64,000 nt of DNA from JAWSVE01 sp050633885. Its GTDB lineage: Bacteria; Pseudomonadota; Gammaproteobacteria; Pseudomonadales; Cellvibrionaceae. The notes under the pieces are model-generated. The model searched no databases. It was given only the letters and a program-made list of their open reading frames with translations, and was not told the DNA's origin. This document shows, piece after piece, positions 26,993 through 35,411 of the stretch (its first letter is position 1; every line of letters begins with the position of its first letter). The DNA is taken from the NCBI GenBank assembly GCA_050633885.1, contig JBOEHK010000002.1:310001-374000 (forward strand). Reading direction: 5' to 3'. A program made the translations under genes and the position numbers.

Positions 26993-27822
26993 TGCGTTGT
27001 TCCTGTTAATGTTTCTTTTGTTTCATGTGACTTTTCTAAAGCCTCTAAAGTCTCTAAAGCTTCTTTAGTATCTGAAGTTTCTGGATCGATTTTTTTACCA
27101 TTTTCTACGGGAAAGTCATATGTGATCATGGCGCCGTAGGCATTGGGTTCGTGAGGATCATGTCGGTGTTTATCAAAAACCCATAATCGAGTCCCTAAAT
27201 AAAACCCTTCTTTTAAATCATGAGTAATCATAAAAATTGTGAGTTTATATTTTTTCCATAACGACAAGACCAATTGATGCATGTCTGCGCGAATACCTGG
27301 ATCTAAAGCGCCAAACGGTTCATCGAGTAATAATATTCTGGGCTTTTTAATTAGAGCTTGCGCTATTGCTAAACGTTGCTGCATTCCGCCAGAGAGCTCA
27401 TGTGGATATTTGTCTTTAGCGTGTGAAAGACCTACGGCTTCGATCATCTCTAGCGCTTCGTCTTTGAACTTTTTTTTGCGGCTACCAAAGCAGCGACTGA
27501 TAAAAGCGCTTTGTTCAAATTCCCGTGAAAGCATCACGTTTTGTACAACTGTTAAATGTGGAAAGACAGAATAACGTTGAAAAACAATTCCGCGATCCGC
27601 ATTGGGCTCGTCGATGATAGATTTTCCATCAATCAGTATTTCACCGCGAGAAATAGATTCAGTGCCGAGCAACATATTTAAAAAAGTGGTTTTACCGCAG
27701 CCGGACGCGCCGACGATGGTAATAAAATCCCCTTCTTCAACGGCATTGTTGATTTGTTCTAGTACAACTTGGTCGCCGTATTCTTTCCATAAGTTATTTA
27801 TTTGAATATAGGACGTCGTCAT
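26989..27822 (-). CDS. ABC importer ATPase (guanidine/urea-carboxylase operon)
   Basis: A 277-residue nitrate/sulfonate/taurine-type ATPase. Walker A GASGCGKTT, signature LSGGMQQRLAIAQAL, Walker B ILLLDEPFGALD, switch His in MITHD. The start was set at ATG 27822, 2 nt after the permease stop and preceded by AAGGAA inside the permease gene; the open frame upstream (to 27858) overlaps the permease in another frame and is not used. Overlaps the next gene by 4 bp. Powers uptake of the operon substrate. Confidence 0.9.
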   Translation of the reverse strand: MTTSYIQINNLWKEYGDQVVLEQINNAVEEGDFITIVGASGCGKTTFLNMLLGTESISRGEILIDGKSIIDEPNADRGIVFQRYSVFPHLTVVQNVMLSREFEQSAFISRCFGSRKKKFKDEALEMIEAVGLSHAKDKYPHELSGGMQQRLAIAQALIKKPRILLLDEPFGALDPGIRADMHQLVLSLWKKYKLTIFMITHDLKEGFYLGTRLWVFDKHRHDPHEPNAYGAMITYDFPVENGKKIDPETSDTKEALETLEALEKSHETKETLTGTTQ

Positions 27823-27824
27823 CT

Positions 27825-28652
27825 TTAATTTCCTTGATCCATTTGTGCGTGAAACCATGGAAATAATTGATAAGAGATTTTACGAAGGCAGTAATCGATG
27901 ACGAAAGCCAAAAAAGTGATCCATGCAACATAAGGCAAAATGACATCCATCGATAAATAACGGCGCACTAAAAATATCCGATAACCTAAACCATCGGTGG
28001 CTGCAATTGCCTCGGCAGCAATTAAAAATAACCAAGCAGGGCCAAGAGATAATCGAACAGCAGAGAGTAAGCGAGGCATCACTTGCGGAAGAACCACTCT
28101 TACAATGATTTGCCAAGTATTTGCACCCAAGGTTTGCGCTTTAATAAATTGTTCTTGGGGAATTTCTAATGTGCGTTGTTGCATATCGCGAATTAAAAAA
28201 GGGGTAATGCCGATTGCGATTAAAACAACTTTGGCCAATTCACCTAAACCAAAGGTAATAAACAGTATGGGTAAAATGGCCATCGGTGGAATGAGGGAAA
28301 TGGTTGTAATGAGTGGTGAAAGTTTTGCTCTTGCAAAAGGAATAACACCATTGACCACTCCAAACATTAAGCCCAGAAGAGCGCTAATAGCAACGCCTAT
28401 ACCAAGGCGCTGTAAACTACTTAACGTATCAACCCAAAAAACATATTCACCAGATCGTTTACTGGGTTCAAAAGCCATGCGATTGATTGCGCTTCCAAAA
28501 CTACTTAACGATGGAAGCAGCTTATCGTTGGGGTTCTCAGCCAAGCGTGCGTTCGATGCGCCTATATAAAGCAGCACAATAATGACAAAAGGAATAAATC
28601 CTAAAATCCATTGTGTTGATTTGTTGGGCTTTTGATTGATAAGTTTTTTCAT
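27825..28652 (-). CDS. ABC importer permease
   Basis: A 275-residue inner-membrane permease with about 6-7 hydrophobic segments. The EAA loop that contacts the ATPase is visible as AQTLGANTWQIIVRVVLPQVMPRL. Homologous to SsuC/TauC-type permeases. Lies between the binding-protein gene and the ATPase gene in the operon. Confidence 0.9.
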   Translation of the reverse strand: MKKLINQKPNKSTQWILGFIPFVIIVLLYIGASNARLAENPNDKLLPSLSSFGSAINRMAFEPSKRSGEYVFWVDTLSSLQRLGIGVAISALLGLMFGVVNGVIPFARAKLSPLITTISLIPPMAILPILFITFGLGELAKVVLIAIGITPFLIRDMQQRTLEIPQEQFIKAQTLGANTWQIIVRVVLPQVMPRLLSAVRLSLGPAWLFLIAAEAIAATDGLGYRIFLVRRYLSMDVILPYVAWITFLAFVIDYCLRKISYQLFPWFHAQMDQGN

Positions 28653-28755
28653 GGATTAGTAGCAGGTTTATATGAGAGAACGAGCATGTTACTGCTAACA
28701 GAATCAGTCGGGTGTGTTAGCAGTAACATTGTTTTGCCAAGCTATAACGTTAGAG

Positions 28756-29850
28756 TTATAGCTTGCCGTCAGCGGCCATCTTCATAAAGCTAGGATCAAA
28801 ACGTAATTGAATATTGTTTTTATCCCCGTACACACCTGAAGGTGTTTCTATACCGATAAATGTTGCATCAGCAGCACCATCACCTAAAATTCCGTGGTCG
28901 AATGAAAAGCCAGCCACATATTCCATGGTGGTTTTTAATTTTTCACTATTCACAAAATCGACAGCATCTGCAGGAGAATAAAACATTTTTGTCGAAGCCA
29001 ATTGTGATTCGTATCCCGCGAGATCCGTTCCCGACGCTTTACCCATCATCGTTTTAGCCGCAGTTGCTTTAGCGTCTGAACCATTCATAATCCCCATGAT
29101 TTCGTACCAAGCACCGACTAATGCTTTGCCTAGTTTGGGGTTTTCAGCCAGTGTTTCTGTATTAACAACCATCAGGTCAATAATTTCTCCAGGAATTTTT
29201 GAAGAATCAAATACCTTCGTGCTGTTTGGCATAGCAGTGATTTCGCTTAAAAGCGGGTTCCATGTGACGACAGAAGTGACATCTTTTGTGGTGTAAGCAG
29301 CCACTAAATCCGCATCCGATGTATTAACAACTTTGACATCTTTTTCTGCAAGACCGACAGATTCTAAACCCCGGGCTAATAAATAATGAGAAACACTGAG
29401 CTCAACTAAGTTGACGGTTTGTCCCTTGATGTCGTTCAAAGATTGTTTATCTTTTAATACAACACCGTCATTGCCGTTTGAAAAATCGCCAACGATTAAT
29501 GCTGTTGAGTCGACGCCGCCTGCAGCAGGTATTGTTAAAGCATCCATGTTGGTCATAGTGCATCCGTCAAATCCTCCAGCGGTGTACTGGTTAATTGATT
29601 CGACGTAATCATTAATTTGAACCACATCAATAGTGATGCCGTACTTGTCAGCCCATTTTTTGACGATACCTTCTTGCTCGCCAAAGTCCCATGGCATCCA
29701 GCCGACATAAATGGACCAGCAGACACTAAAAGAATCTTTAGCTTGCGCTTGCGATGAAATCGAAAAAGATAAAAGTGACGCGAGAAAAATGACAGTACTT
29801 TTTTTAAAAAAAGGTTTTTTTGAAGATGACAGAGCAGGTGAAAAGAACAT
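28756..29850 (-). CDS. ABC importer periplasmic substrate-binding protein
   Basis: A 364-residue protein with a signal peptide (about 1-38, cleavage after SSQAQA). The mature protein begins FSVCWSIYVGWMPWDFGEQEGI and contains GGFDGCTMTNMDALTIPAAGGVDS and NLVELSVSHYLLARGLE; this is the NMT1/SsuA-like binding protein found beside urea carboxylase genes. An AGGAG before the ATG (29851 onward) is well placed. It is the first gene after the guanidine riboswitch, so guanidine (or a guanidine derivative) is the likely ligand. By homology alone it would be called a urea or nitrate/taurine binding protein. Confidence 0.85.
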   Translation of the reverse strand: MFFSPALSSSKKPFFKKSTVIFLASLLSFSISSQAQAKDSFSVCWSIYVGWMPWDFGEQEGIVKKWADKYGITIDVVQINDYVESINQYTAGGFDGCTMTNMDALTIPAAGGVDSTALIVGDFSNGNDGVVLKDKQSLNDIKGQTVNLVELSVSHYLLARGLESVGLAEKDVKVVNTSDADLVAAYTTKDVTSVVTWNPLLSEITAMPNSTKVFDSSKIPGEIIDLMVVNTETLAENPKLGKALVGAWYEIMGIMNGSDAKATAAKTMMGKASGTDLAGYESQLASTKMFYSPADAVDFVNSEKLKTTMEYVAGFSFDHGILGDGAADATFIGIETPSGVYGDKNNIQLRFDPSFMKMAADGKL

Positions 29851-29910
29851 AGTAGTCTCCTAAGGATCACACGTTTTTTGTAATAGAGGATGCAATGACG
29901 CAGCGCCATC

Positions 29911-29953
29911 TAGTTAACCATTACCGTAACAAAACGATACATATGGTTAACTA
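29911..29953 (-). promoter_or_regulatory. Hairpin directly after the guanidine aptamer
   Basis: TAGTTAACCAT (29943-29953, minus strand) pairs perfectly over 11 bp with ATGGTTAACTA (29911-29921) around a 21-nt loop. It begins at the last bases of the aptamer and has no T-run, so it is not a normal intrinsic terminator. It may be part of the expression platform or simply spacer structure. Confidence 0.5.
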
Positions 29954-30106
29954 CCTCCCGGGCTTTTGTCCCGCCGTGTAACCTTCCTAGAAGATAAGAG
30001 TTTTGCTAAAGCAGAATAAAATTCAAAACAAAACTGTTAAAGGTAGGTCGACTGCTCTCGGACCAGACACTGAAAAAATACAATCAGTCGGAACCCTAGC
30101 TGTCTA
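29951..30106 (-). promoter_or_regulatory. Guanidine-I (ykkC) riboswitch
   Basis: Reading the minus strand from about 30106, the conserved ykkC elements occur in order: CTAGGGTTCCG (30089-30099), GTCTGGTCCGAGAGCAGTCG (about 30050-30069), and the 3' element ACACGGCGGGACAAAAGCCC followed by GGGAGG (29954-29979). These are the hallmark sequences of the guanidine-I aptamer. The element between the two halves holds an expanded helix. It sits 100 bp before the ABC binding-protein gene, in the classic position of guanidine-I riboswitches controlling urea-carboxylase operons. It is expected to switch the operon on when guanidine is bound. Confidence 0.95.
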
Positions 30107-30624
30107 TTGGTGAATCTTTTGCTTGAAGCCGTTTTTGCTTAAACAATCACAGCCGCTATCGAATTTAATTGATTGTGGCGTAATAAGTCAAACAAATAAT
30201 TGAGCTACTTCAATAGCGCTTGCCATTGAATCCTCTTTAATGACTCGTTTTTACATTAGTCGATAAAGCAATGCCTGTGCCATTCGAACTTTTTAAAAAT
30301 AATGCCTTATTTTCAGAGGCTTGCCGGTGTAGATCACCACCAAAAATATTTTGGTTAGCGACGAATGTGCAATGTTGGTGCTAGATGAGCTGGCGCGCCT
30401 TTATTTTGTGCGCGAAATAAAGGCCGTGTGATGGGTTTGATTTGTCACAGAAAAGAAATCTAAATGGCATATTTCTGTCAACTTCGATCTCTACAGTACT
30501 TACCGACACACATTTTGCACTTGCAACACATTGATATTGTTGCGATTACTTACAAAGTTTAATTTTAAGGTGTGTGAACTTTGAGGTGTGTGAATCGTTT
30601 ATAAATCGTTCTTGAAACAACTTA
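30107..30624. other. Divergent intergenic region upstream of riboswitch and phoA
   Basis: About 520 bp without an ORF of note. It should contain the promoter for the guanidine operon (minus strand) and for the phosphatase (plus strand). I see no clear promoter, no sigma-54 site and no good Pho box; one CTGTCA at about 30477 lacks a proper second half. Confidence 0.5.
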
Positions 30625-30698
30625 GCTAAAACTATCGCGCTAGAAATTACCGGGCTAGACGTTAGTGAGCTAAACGTTACCGAGATAAAAAATATCGA
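30625..30698. repeat. 15-bp degenerate tandem repeat in phoA leader
   Basis: Five successive units with consensus GCTARACGTTACCGA: a 14-bp one starting at 30625, then at 30639, 30654, 30669 and 30684, each 15 bp. The copies are 60-90% alike. The array lies 57 bp before the phosphatase ATG. One frame is open through the array and into the gene in another frame, but has no start codon. Confidence 0.75.
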
Positions 30699-30754
30699 AC
30701 TGAAAGCAGAGAAGACCATTAATACAAATTCCTGGACAATTTTTGGAGAGAAAC

Positions 30755-32404
30755 ATGAATTTCAAAAAAACTTTTTTATCGACAGCCGTGTCGTTAGTGG
30801 CTGCAACACTCACTGCAACAACTGTTTATGCCGGCGATCATTATAATGGCCAAACAAAAGCAATTCCTGATCATCAGCTCAATAATGCTTGGTTTCAAGA
30901 CGGCGAAATGCGTGTTGATGCTAAATCCTATTTTCGTAGCCGCGCAAAAAATGTCATTTTATTTGTAGGTGATGGCATGGGTGTTTCAACGGTGACTGCA
31001 GCAAGAATTTTGGAAGGGCAGTTAAAGGGCATGCAAGGAGAAGAAAATAATCTAAGTTTTGATTTATTTCCTTTTACTGGCTTAGCAAAAACATACAACG
31101 TTGACGCACAAACGCCAGATTCAGCGGGAACAATGACAGCAATGATGACGGGTGTTAAAACAGACGTTGGTGTTATTGGTGTTGATGAAGATATTGAGCG
31201 AGGGGATTGTTCAACTGTCGCTGGTAACGAATTGGTTACTGCACTAGAACTTGCTGAGATAGCCGGAAAATCTACTGGCGTTGTTTCTACCGCAAGAATT
31301 ACTCATGCGACACCAGCAGCGACCTATGCTAAATCTGCCGATCGTAACTGGGAAGATATCTCAGATATGCCAACTGAAGCAGTAGAGGCTGGGTGTGAAG
31401 ATATTGCTTCTCAGTTAATTAACTTCGAAGATAATTTAAAAGCACGTTACCCAATGGCAAAAAAAATCAATGGAATTGATGTCGTGATGGGTGGCGGTCG
31501 GCGTCATTTTTTACCTAAAGATGCTCAGTACAATAGCCCTGATGCGTCAAGCGGCGTTGAAGGCGATCGAACAGATGGTCGAGATTTAACAGCTGAATGG
31601 CAAGAGCAATATCCACAAGGTGCTTACGTTTTTGATCAAGCGGGTTTCGATGCTATCAATTCCAATACAACAGAAAAAATATTGGGTTTATTTAATGAAT
31701 CGCATATGCAATATGAAGCAGATCGAGCAAATGATATTGCTGGTGAGCCATCAATTTCTGAGTTAACGAGCAAAGCAATTGATGTGCTTGATAATAATCG
31801 TAATGGGTATTTCTTAATGGTTGAATCAGGACGAATCGATCACGCTCATCATGCGGGTAGTGCTTACGGCGCTCTTACTGATACGATTGAATTTTCAAAA
31901 GCAATTCAAGCAACTATTGATGCAGTCGATATGCGAGAAACATTGATCATTGTGACAGCAGACCACAGTCATGTATTTACAATAGCGGGTTATCCAAAAC
32001 GTGGAAACCCAATTTTAGGAAAAGTGGTTGCTGTAGGATCCGAAGAGCCATCTTTGGCTGCTGATGGAATGCCATACACAACCGTGGGATATATGAATGG
32101 GTTGGGTCATCGAGATTTTGGTGATGAAACTAACGCTGATGTTACTTATGGGTTGCCTGCTGATACGGGCCGTATTGATTTGACCAGTATCAATACAGAA
32201 GCAAGTGGCTATCACCAAGAGGCATTGGTGCCCTTAGGTTCAGAAACGCATGCTGGTGAAGATGTGGCAATTTATGGAAAGGGTCCTGGTTCATATTTGG
32301 TGAGTGGAACAAATGAACAAAGCGTTATTTTCCACATCATGAATAATGTTGTGAAATTAGAAAAAGCGGCGGATAAAAAACTAAAACGTCGCTGGAAGCG
32401 TTAA
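30755..32404 (+). CDS. phoA: Alkaline phosphatase (PhoA family)
   Basis: A 549-residue periplasmic phosphomonoesterase. Signal peptide ends TVYA-GD. The catalytic nucleophile Ser123 is in TPDSAGTMTAMM; metal ligands are in NVILFVGDGMGVST, ESGRIDHAHHAG and VTADHSHVF, with the distal His in SETHAGEDV. Longer than E. coli PhoA (471), as is common in marine homologues. The ATG at 30755 is preferred (GGAGAG at 30745-30750) over an upstream TTG. Monocistronic; a terminator follows. Next to the nitrogen operon but divergent from it. Confidence 0.93.
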   Translation: MNFKKTFLSTAVSLVAATLTATTVYAGDHYNGQTKAIPDHQLNNAWFQDGEMRVDAKSYFRSRAKNVILFVGDGMGVSTVTAARILEGQLKGMQGEENNLSFDLFPFTGLAKTYNVDAQTPDSAGTMTAMMTGVKTDVGVIGVDEDIERGDCSTVAGNELVTALELAEIAGKSTGVVSTARITHATPAATYAKSADRNWEDISDMPTEAVEAGCEDIASQLINFEDNLKARYPMAKKINGIDVVMGGGRRHFLPKDAQYNSPDASSGVEGDRTDGRDLTAEWQEQYPQGAYVFDQAGFDAINSNTTEKILGLFNESHMQYEADRANDIAGEPSISELTSKAIDVLDNNRNGYFLMVESGRIDHAHHAGSAYGALTDTIEFSKAIQATIDAVDMRETLIIVTADHSHVFTIAGYPKRGNPILGKVVAVGSEEPSLAADGMPYTTVGYMNGLGHRDFGDETNADVTYGLPADTGRIDLTSINTEASGYHQEALVPLGSETHAGEDVAIYGKGPGSYLVSGTNEQSVIFHIMNNVVKLEKAADKKLKRRWKR

Positions 32405-32468
32405 AAAAATAAATCTAAGATTTTTCAAGGAAGAGGAAAAGGATTCTCCATTATATTCTCTAAGGATT

Positions 32469-32506
32469 AAAGAGGTTATTAGTCTTAGTATTAATAGCCT
32501 CTTTTT
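32469..32506 (+). terminator. Terminator after phoA
   Basis: Stem AAAGAGGTTATTA / TAATAGCCTCTTT (13 bp with one G-U) and a T-run (CTTTTTGTTTTT). Confidence 0.8.
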
Positions 32507-32557
32507 GTTTTTAGGTTAAAAACTGTTACGTTAAAAATTATTGAGTTGTGTATAACT

Positions 32558-33334
32558 ATGAAGAAATATTTTCAATTCATCGCCTTTTTGGTTGTCGTTA
32601 TATTCACACCTGGGCTAAAAGCAGATGCTCATTGTGAATCGCCATTAATGGCGGAGTATCAATATGAGATTATGGATACTGAAAAAAAAATAAATCAAAA
32701 AAAGCAGGTGGTTTTGTGGCGACGTGGAAACCAAGTGGTTATTCAAACACCCAGGAATCAGCAAGCTGAACTATGGGAGTTAACTCCAAATCGTCAAATA
32801 AAAATGACACGGTATTTCGAAAATCATCAACGTGGCATTGAATATCAACCGACTGAAATTAAAAATAAAAGAGAAAAAAATGATTGGAGCTTTAAATATC
32901 AATTAGTGTCGGATGTGTTGATTCGAAAAATGCAAGCTAACGCGAATGTTAGTAAGCCAGTAGAAAACATCGAGGTGGCTGATTGTAATTTTTATCAGAA
33001 ATTATCTTTAACGGAAAATAAAAAGATCATTGATTTGACGTGGAACCCAATACAAAAGTTGATGACCTCACTAGAGGTTAAGGAGGGAAACATCCTTACT
33101 TTATGGAGCTTAACGAAGAATACTTTAGATGCGGATAAAATTGATCAGTATTATGAGAAATTGTTGAGTTATCAAACCACTGATTATGCGGATGTAGGAG
33201 ATAATGAGTCAGATCCCTTTTTAATGAAAATGATTCACCTAGGTTTTGTGGAGCATGGTGCTTCTGGTTTTTATGACTCTGAGGGCAATAATATAAGCAG
33301 AGAAAGTGGCGAGCATGGACGACATGGCCACTAA
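32558..33334 (+). CDS. Exported hypothetical protein
   Basis: A 258-residue protein with a signal peptide (MKKYFQFIAFLVVVIFTPGLKA). Not recognised. The body is rich in charged strand-like segments (VVLWRRGNQVVIQTPRNQQAELWEL) and the extreme C-terminus is Gly/His-rich (GEHGRHGH), possibly a metal-binding tail. The ATG at 32558 is preferred to the TTG at 32546. Stands alone between phoA and a membrane protein gene. Confidence 0.65.
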   Translation: MKKYFQFIAFLVVVIFTPGLKADAHCESPLMAEYQYEIMDTEKKINQKKQVVLWRRGNQVVIQTPRNQQAELWELTPNRQIKMTRYFENHQRGIEYQPTEIKNKREKNDWSFKYQLVSDVLIRKMQANANVSKPVENIEVADCNFYQKLSLTENKKIIDLTWNPIQKLMTSLEVKEGNILTLWSLTKNTLDADKIDQYYEKLLSYQTTDYADVGDNESDPFLMKMIHLGFVEHGASGFYDSEGNNISRESGEHGRHGH

Positions 33335-33517
33335 GTGCGTACCACTCGCTACGTACCTCGCTAAATAGCCAATAGTCACATGAACATGACAAGCATAGCC
33401 ACGACCAACATAACCACTAAAGGTTTTCATTAAGATAAAATACCGTTAGATTAGACAGTATCCTAACTATAGAGCTTGGACAAATATGTCTTTAGTTCCA
33501 AACGTCATGATACTGTT

Positions 33518-34207
33518 ATGGCTAATATAAAACATGCTCAGCCTATCGATACTGCCAGACGAATCCATTGGTGGATTGTCCTTGTATTACACGTCGTCTT
33601 GGGGGTCGAATTAATATTCACTGTCATTAATGGCCATTGGATTAACGTTTTTCTCATTTTGGCGATTATGTCGCTGATGTTAATTCCGATTTTGCTCGGC
33701 CATAAATTTCAATTAGACATTCCGTCAGAATTCCAAATATTAGCCATTATCTTTGTTTTCGCCTCTCTGTTTTTGGGTGAGGTGAGAAGCTATTATGAAA
33801 AATTGTGGTGGTGGGATATTGTTTTGCATGGGAGTTCAGGTTTGTTGCTGGGGATTCTGGGCTTTTTGCTTATTTATATTCTCAATGAAAACGAACAAGC
33901 TGAGATTCATATGCGTCCGAGATTTGTCGCTTTCTTTGCTTTTTTGTTTGCTATCGCCGTTGGCGCATTGTGGGAGATTGCAGAATTTGCCGCGGATCAA
34001 CTGTTGGGTACGAATATGCAAAAGCCTATGTTGGGTGATGATTCTGGTCTGACCGATACGATGTATGATTTGGTAGTGGATACTATTGGCGCATTGATTA
34101 TTAGTATCTTGGGTTGGTCCTATATGGTTCGACAGGAAGTGTCATTTATCGAAAAGTGGATACGAAAATTTATTCGACGAAATCCTCATCTATTTAAAAA
34201 CCCGTAG
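33518..34207 (+). CDS. YjdF/DUF2238-like membrane protein
   Basis: A 229-residue inner-membrane protein with about 6 hydrophobic helices. WWWDIVLHGSSGLLLGILGF, VGALWEIAEFAADQLLGTNMQ and DSGLTDTMYDLVVDTIGALI are typical of the DUF2238/YjdF family, whose conserved acidic and His residues lie in or near the membrane. Function unknown. Start placed at ATG 33518; a TTG at 33476 would add 14 residues. Confidence 0.75.
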   Translation: MANIKHAQPIDTARRIHWWIVLVLHVVLGVELIFTVINGHWINVFLILAIMSLMLIPILLGHKFQLDIPSEFQILAIIFVFASLFLGEVRSYYEKLWWWDIVLHGSSGLLLGILGFLLIYILNENEQAEIHMRPRFVAFFAFLFAIAVGALWEIAEFAADQLLGTNMQKPMLGDDSGLTDTMYDLVVDTIGALIISILGWSYMVRQEVSFIEKWIRKFIRRNPHLFKNP

Positions 34208-34288
34208 TCATTGGTATTTTTTTAAATGAATAAACAAAACAAAAAGAAATAGAACGAAATTAACTAGAAAAACAAGGGAGTGTCAATT

Positions 34289-35314
34289 ATGAAAAATCAT
34301 TATGTGGCTTTTTGGAATTTAGAGAATTTATTTGCACCGCAAAACCACCCCGAAAGAGAGCCTTGGCTTGAAGCTAAATTAAAAAAAGATCTGAAAGGTT
34401 GGACCAAAACCTTATTTAAAAAGAAAATAAAACAACTCACTTCTATCATCGTACAAATGAATGAAGGTGACGGCCCAGATATTCTTGCTGTGTGTGAGGT
34501 TGAAAATGCGTTTGTATTAGAGCAGCTGTCTATTGCTTTAAATAATCAATTTTCAGAACGTCATTATTCTGTAGCACATGCTGATAATGAAAGAGATCAG
34601 CGAGGCATTGATACCGCATTTATTTTTGACTCGTCGATGTACTCTGTCGATCCGGCAACTATTTTTTCTCATTTTGTCATGCGTCGAACTGGGACACGAG
34701 ATATTTCCCAGGCCACTTTTACCACGCAAGCAGGGAATGAATTAGTTGCACTCTGTAATCATTGGCCCTCAAGAAGTGGCGGTGCGCATGAAAGCCGTGG
34801 CTATCGTATGACTGCAGGAGAAACCCTTTCTTATTGGCATCAACGAATTTGGGAAGAAAAAGGCAGTGATGTGCCTATTATAGCCGTTGGTGATTTTAAC
34901 GACGATGTGTTTGATGAATCATTAGTGATTCATGCACGTGCTACACGGGAAAGGGGTGATGTGGAGCGCGCCAAGACCGCGCCTAAATTTTATAATTTAA
35001 CATGGCGTTATCTCGAGCAAAAAAGTAAAGATAAAAAAGGCGATGATAAACTTATTCACGGAACGATTTATTATCAAGGAAACGGAAATGTATTTGATCA
35101 AATATTAGTGTCTAAAGGATTATTAGATCCTTCGGGAAATATGGTGGTTAATGAAAATACGGCAAAGATTGAATTATTTCCGGAGATGGTTGATCACAGA
35201 GTGTCTTACGGCTCAATCCGATTTGGTCTTCCTAAAGGCGATGCTGAAAAAAATATTGATCAGTCGGGGTTCAGTGATCACTTTCCTGTGTCTGTTGTGA
35301 TTGTCGAGAGCTAA
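34289..35314 (+). CDS. Endonuclease/exonuclease/phosphatase (EEP) family protein
   Basis: A 341-residue Mg-dependent hydrolase. EEP motifs: FWNLENLFAP (Asn), AVCEVENAFVLEQL (metal Glu), CNHWPSRSGG, IIAVGDFNDDVFD (Asp/Asn) and SGFSDHFPVSVV (catalytic Asp-His). No signal peptide, so probably cytoplasmic. ATG 34289 with AAGGGAG eight bases upstream. Substrate (nucleic acid or phosphoester) is not readable. A strong hairpin separates it from the convergent nuclease gene. Confidence 0.88.
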   Translation: MKNHYVAFWNLENLFAPQNHPEREPWLEAKLKKDLKGWTKTLFKKKIKQLTSIIVQMNEGDGPDILAVCEVENAFVLEQLSIALNNQFSERHYSVAHADNERDQRGIDTAFIFDSSMYSVDPATIFSHFVMRRTGTRDISQATFTTQAGNELVALCNHWPSRSGGAHESRGYRMTAGETLSYWHQRIWEEKGSDVPIIAVGDFNDDVFDESLVIHARATRERGDVERAKTAPKFYNLTWRYLEQKSKDKKGDDKLIHGTIYYQGNGNVFDQILVSKGLLDPSGNMVVNENTAKIELFPEMVDHRVSYGSIRFGLPKGDAEKNIDQSGFSDHFPVSVVIVES

Positions 35315-35351
35315 GTGAATGCTGAAAAATACAATAGATGTAAATAATAGG

Positions 35352-35385
35352 ATGAAGAGCATTGAAAATTATCGATGCTCTTCAT
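35352..35385. terminator. Hairpin between convergent genes
   Basis: ATGAAGAGCAT / ATGCTCTTCAT, an 11-bp perfect stem with a 12-nt loop. T-tracts on either side are weak, so efficiency is uncertain. Confidence 0.55.
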
Positions 35386-35411
35386 GGTGCATTTTAATGA
35401 TTAGCGAAAAG

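Noticed and set aside
30440..30520. Possible Pho box upstream of phoA
   Set aside because: Only one CTGTCA half is visible; the second half at the required spacing does not match.
30616..30845. Possible pentapeptide-repeat protein over the 15-bp repeats
   Set aside because: No start codon in the frame, and most of it overlaps phoA out of frame.
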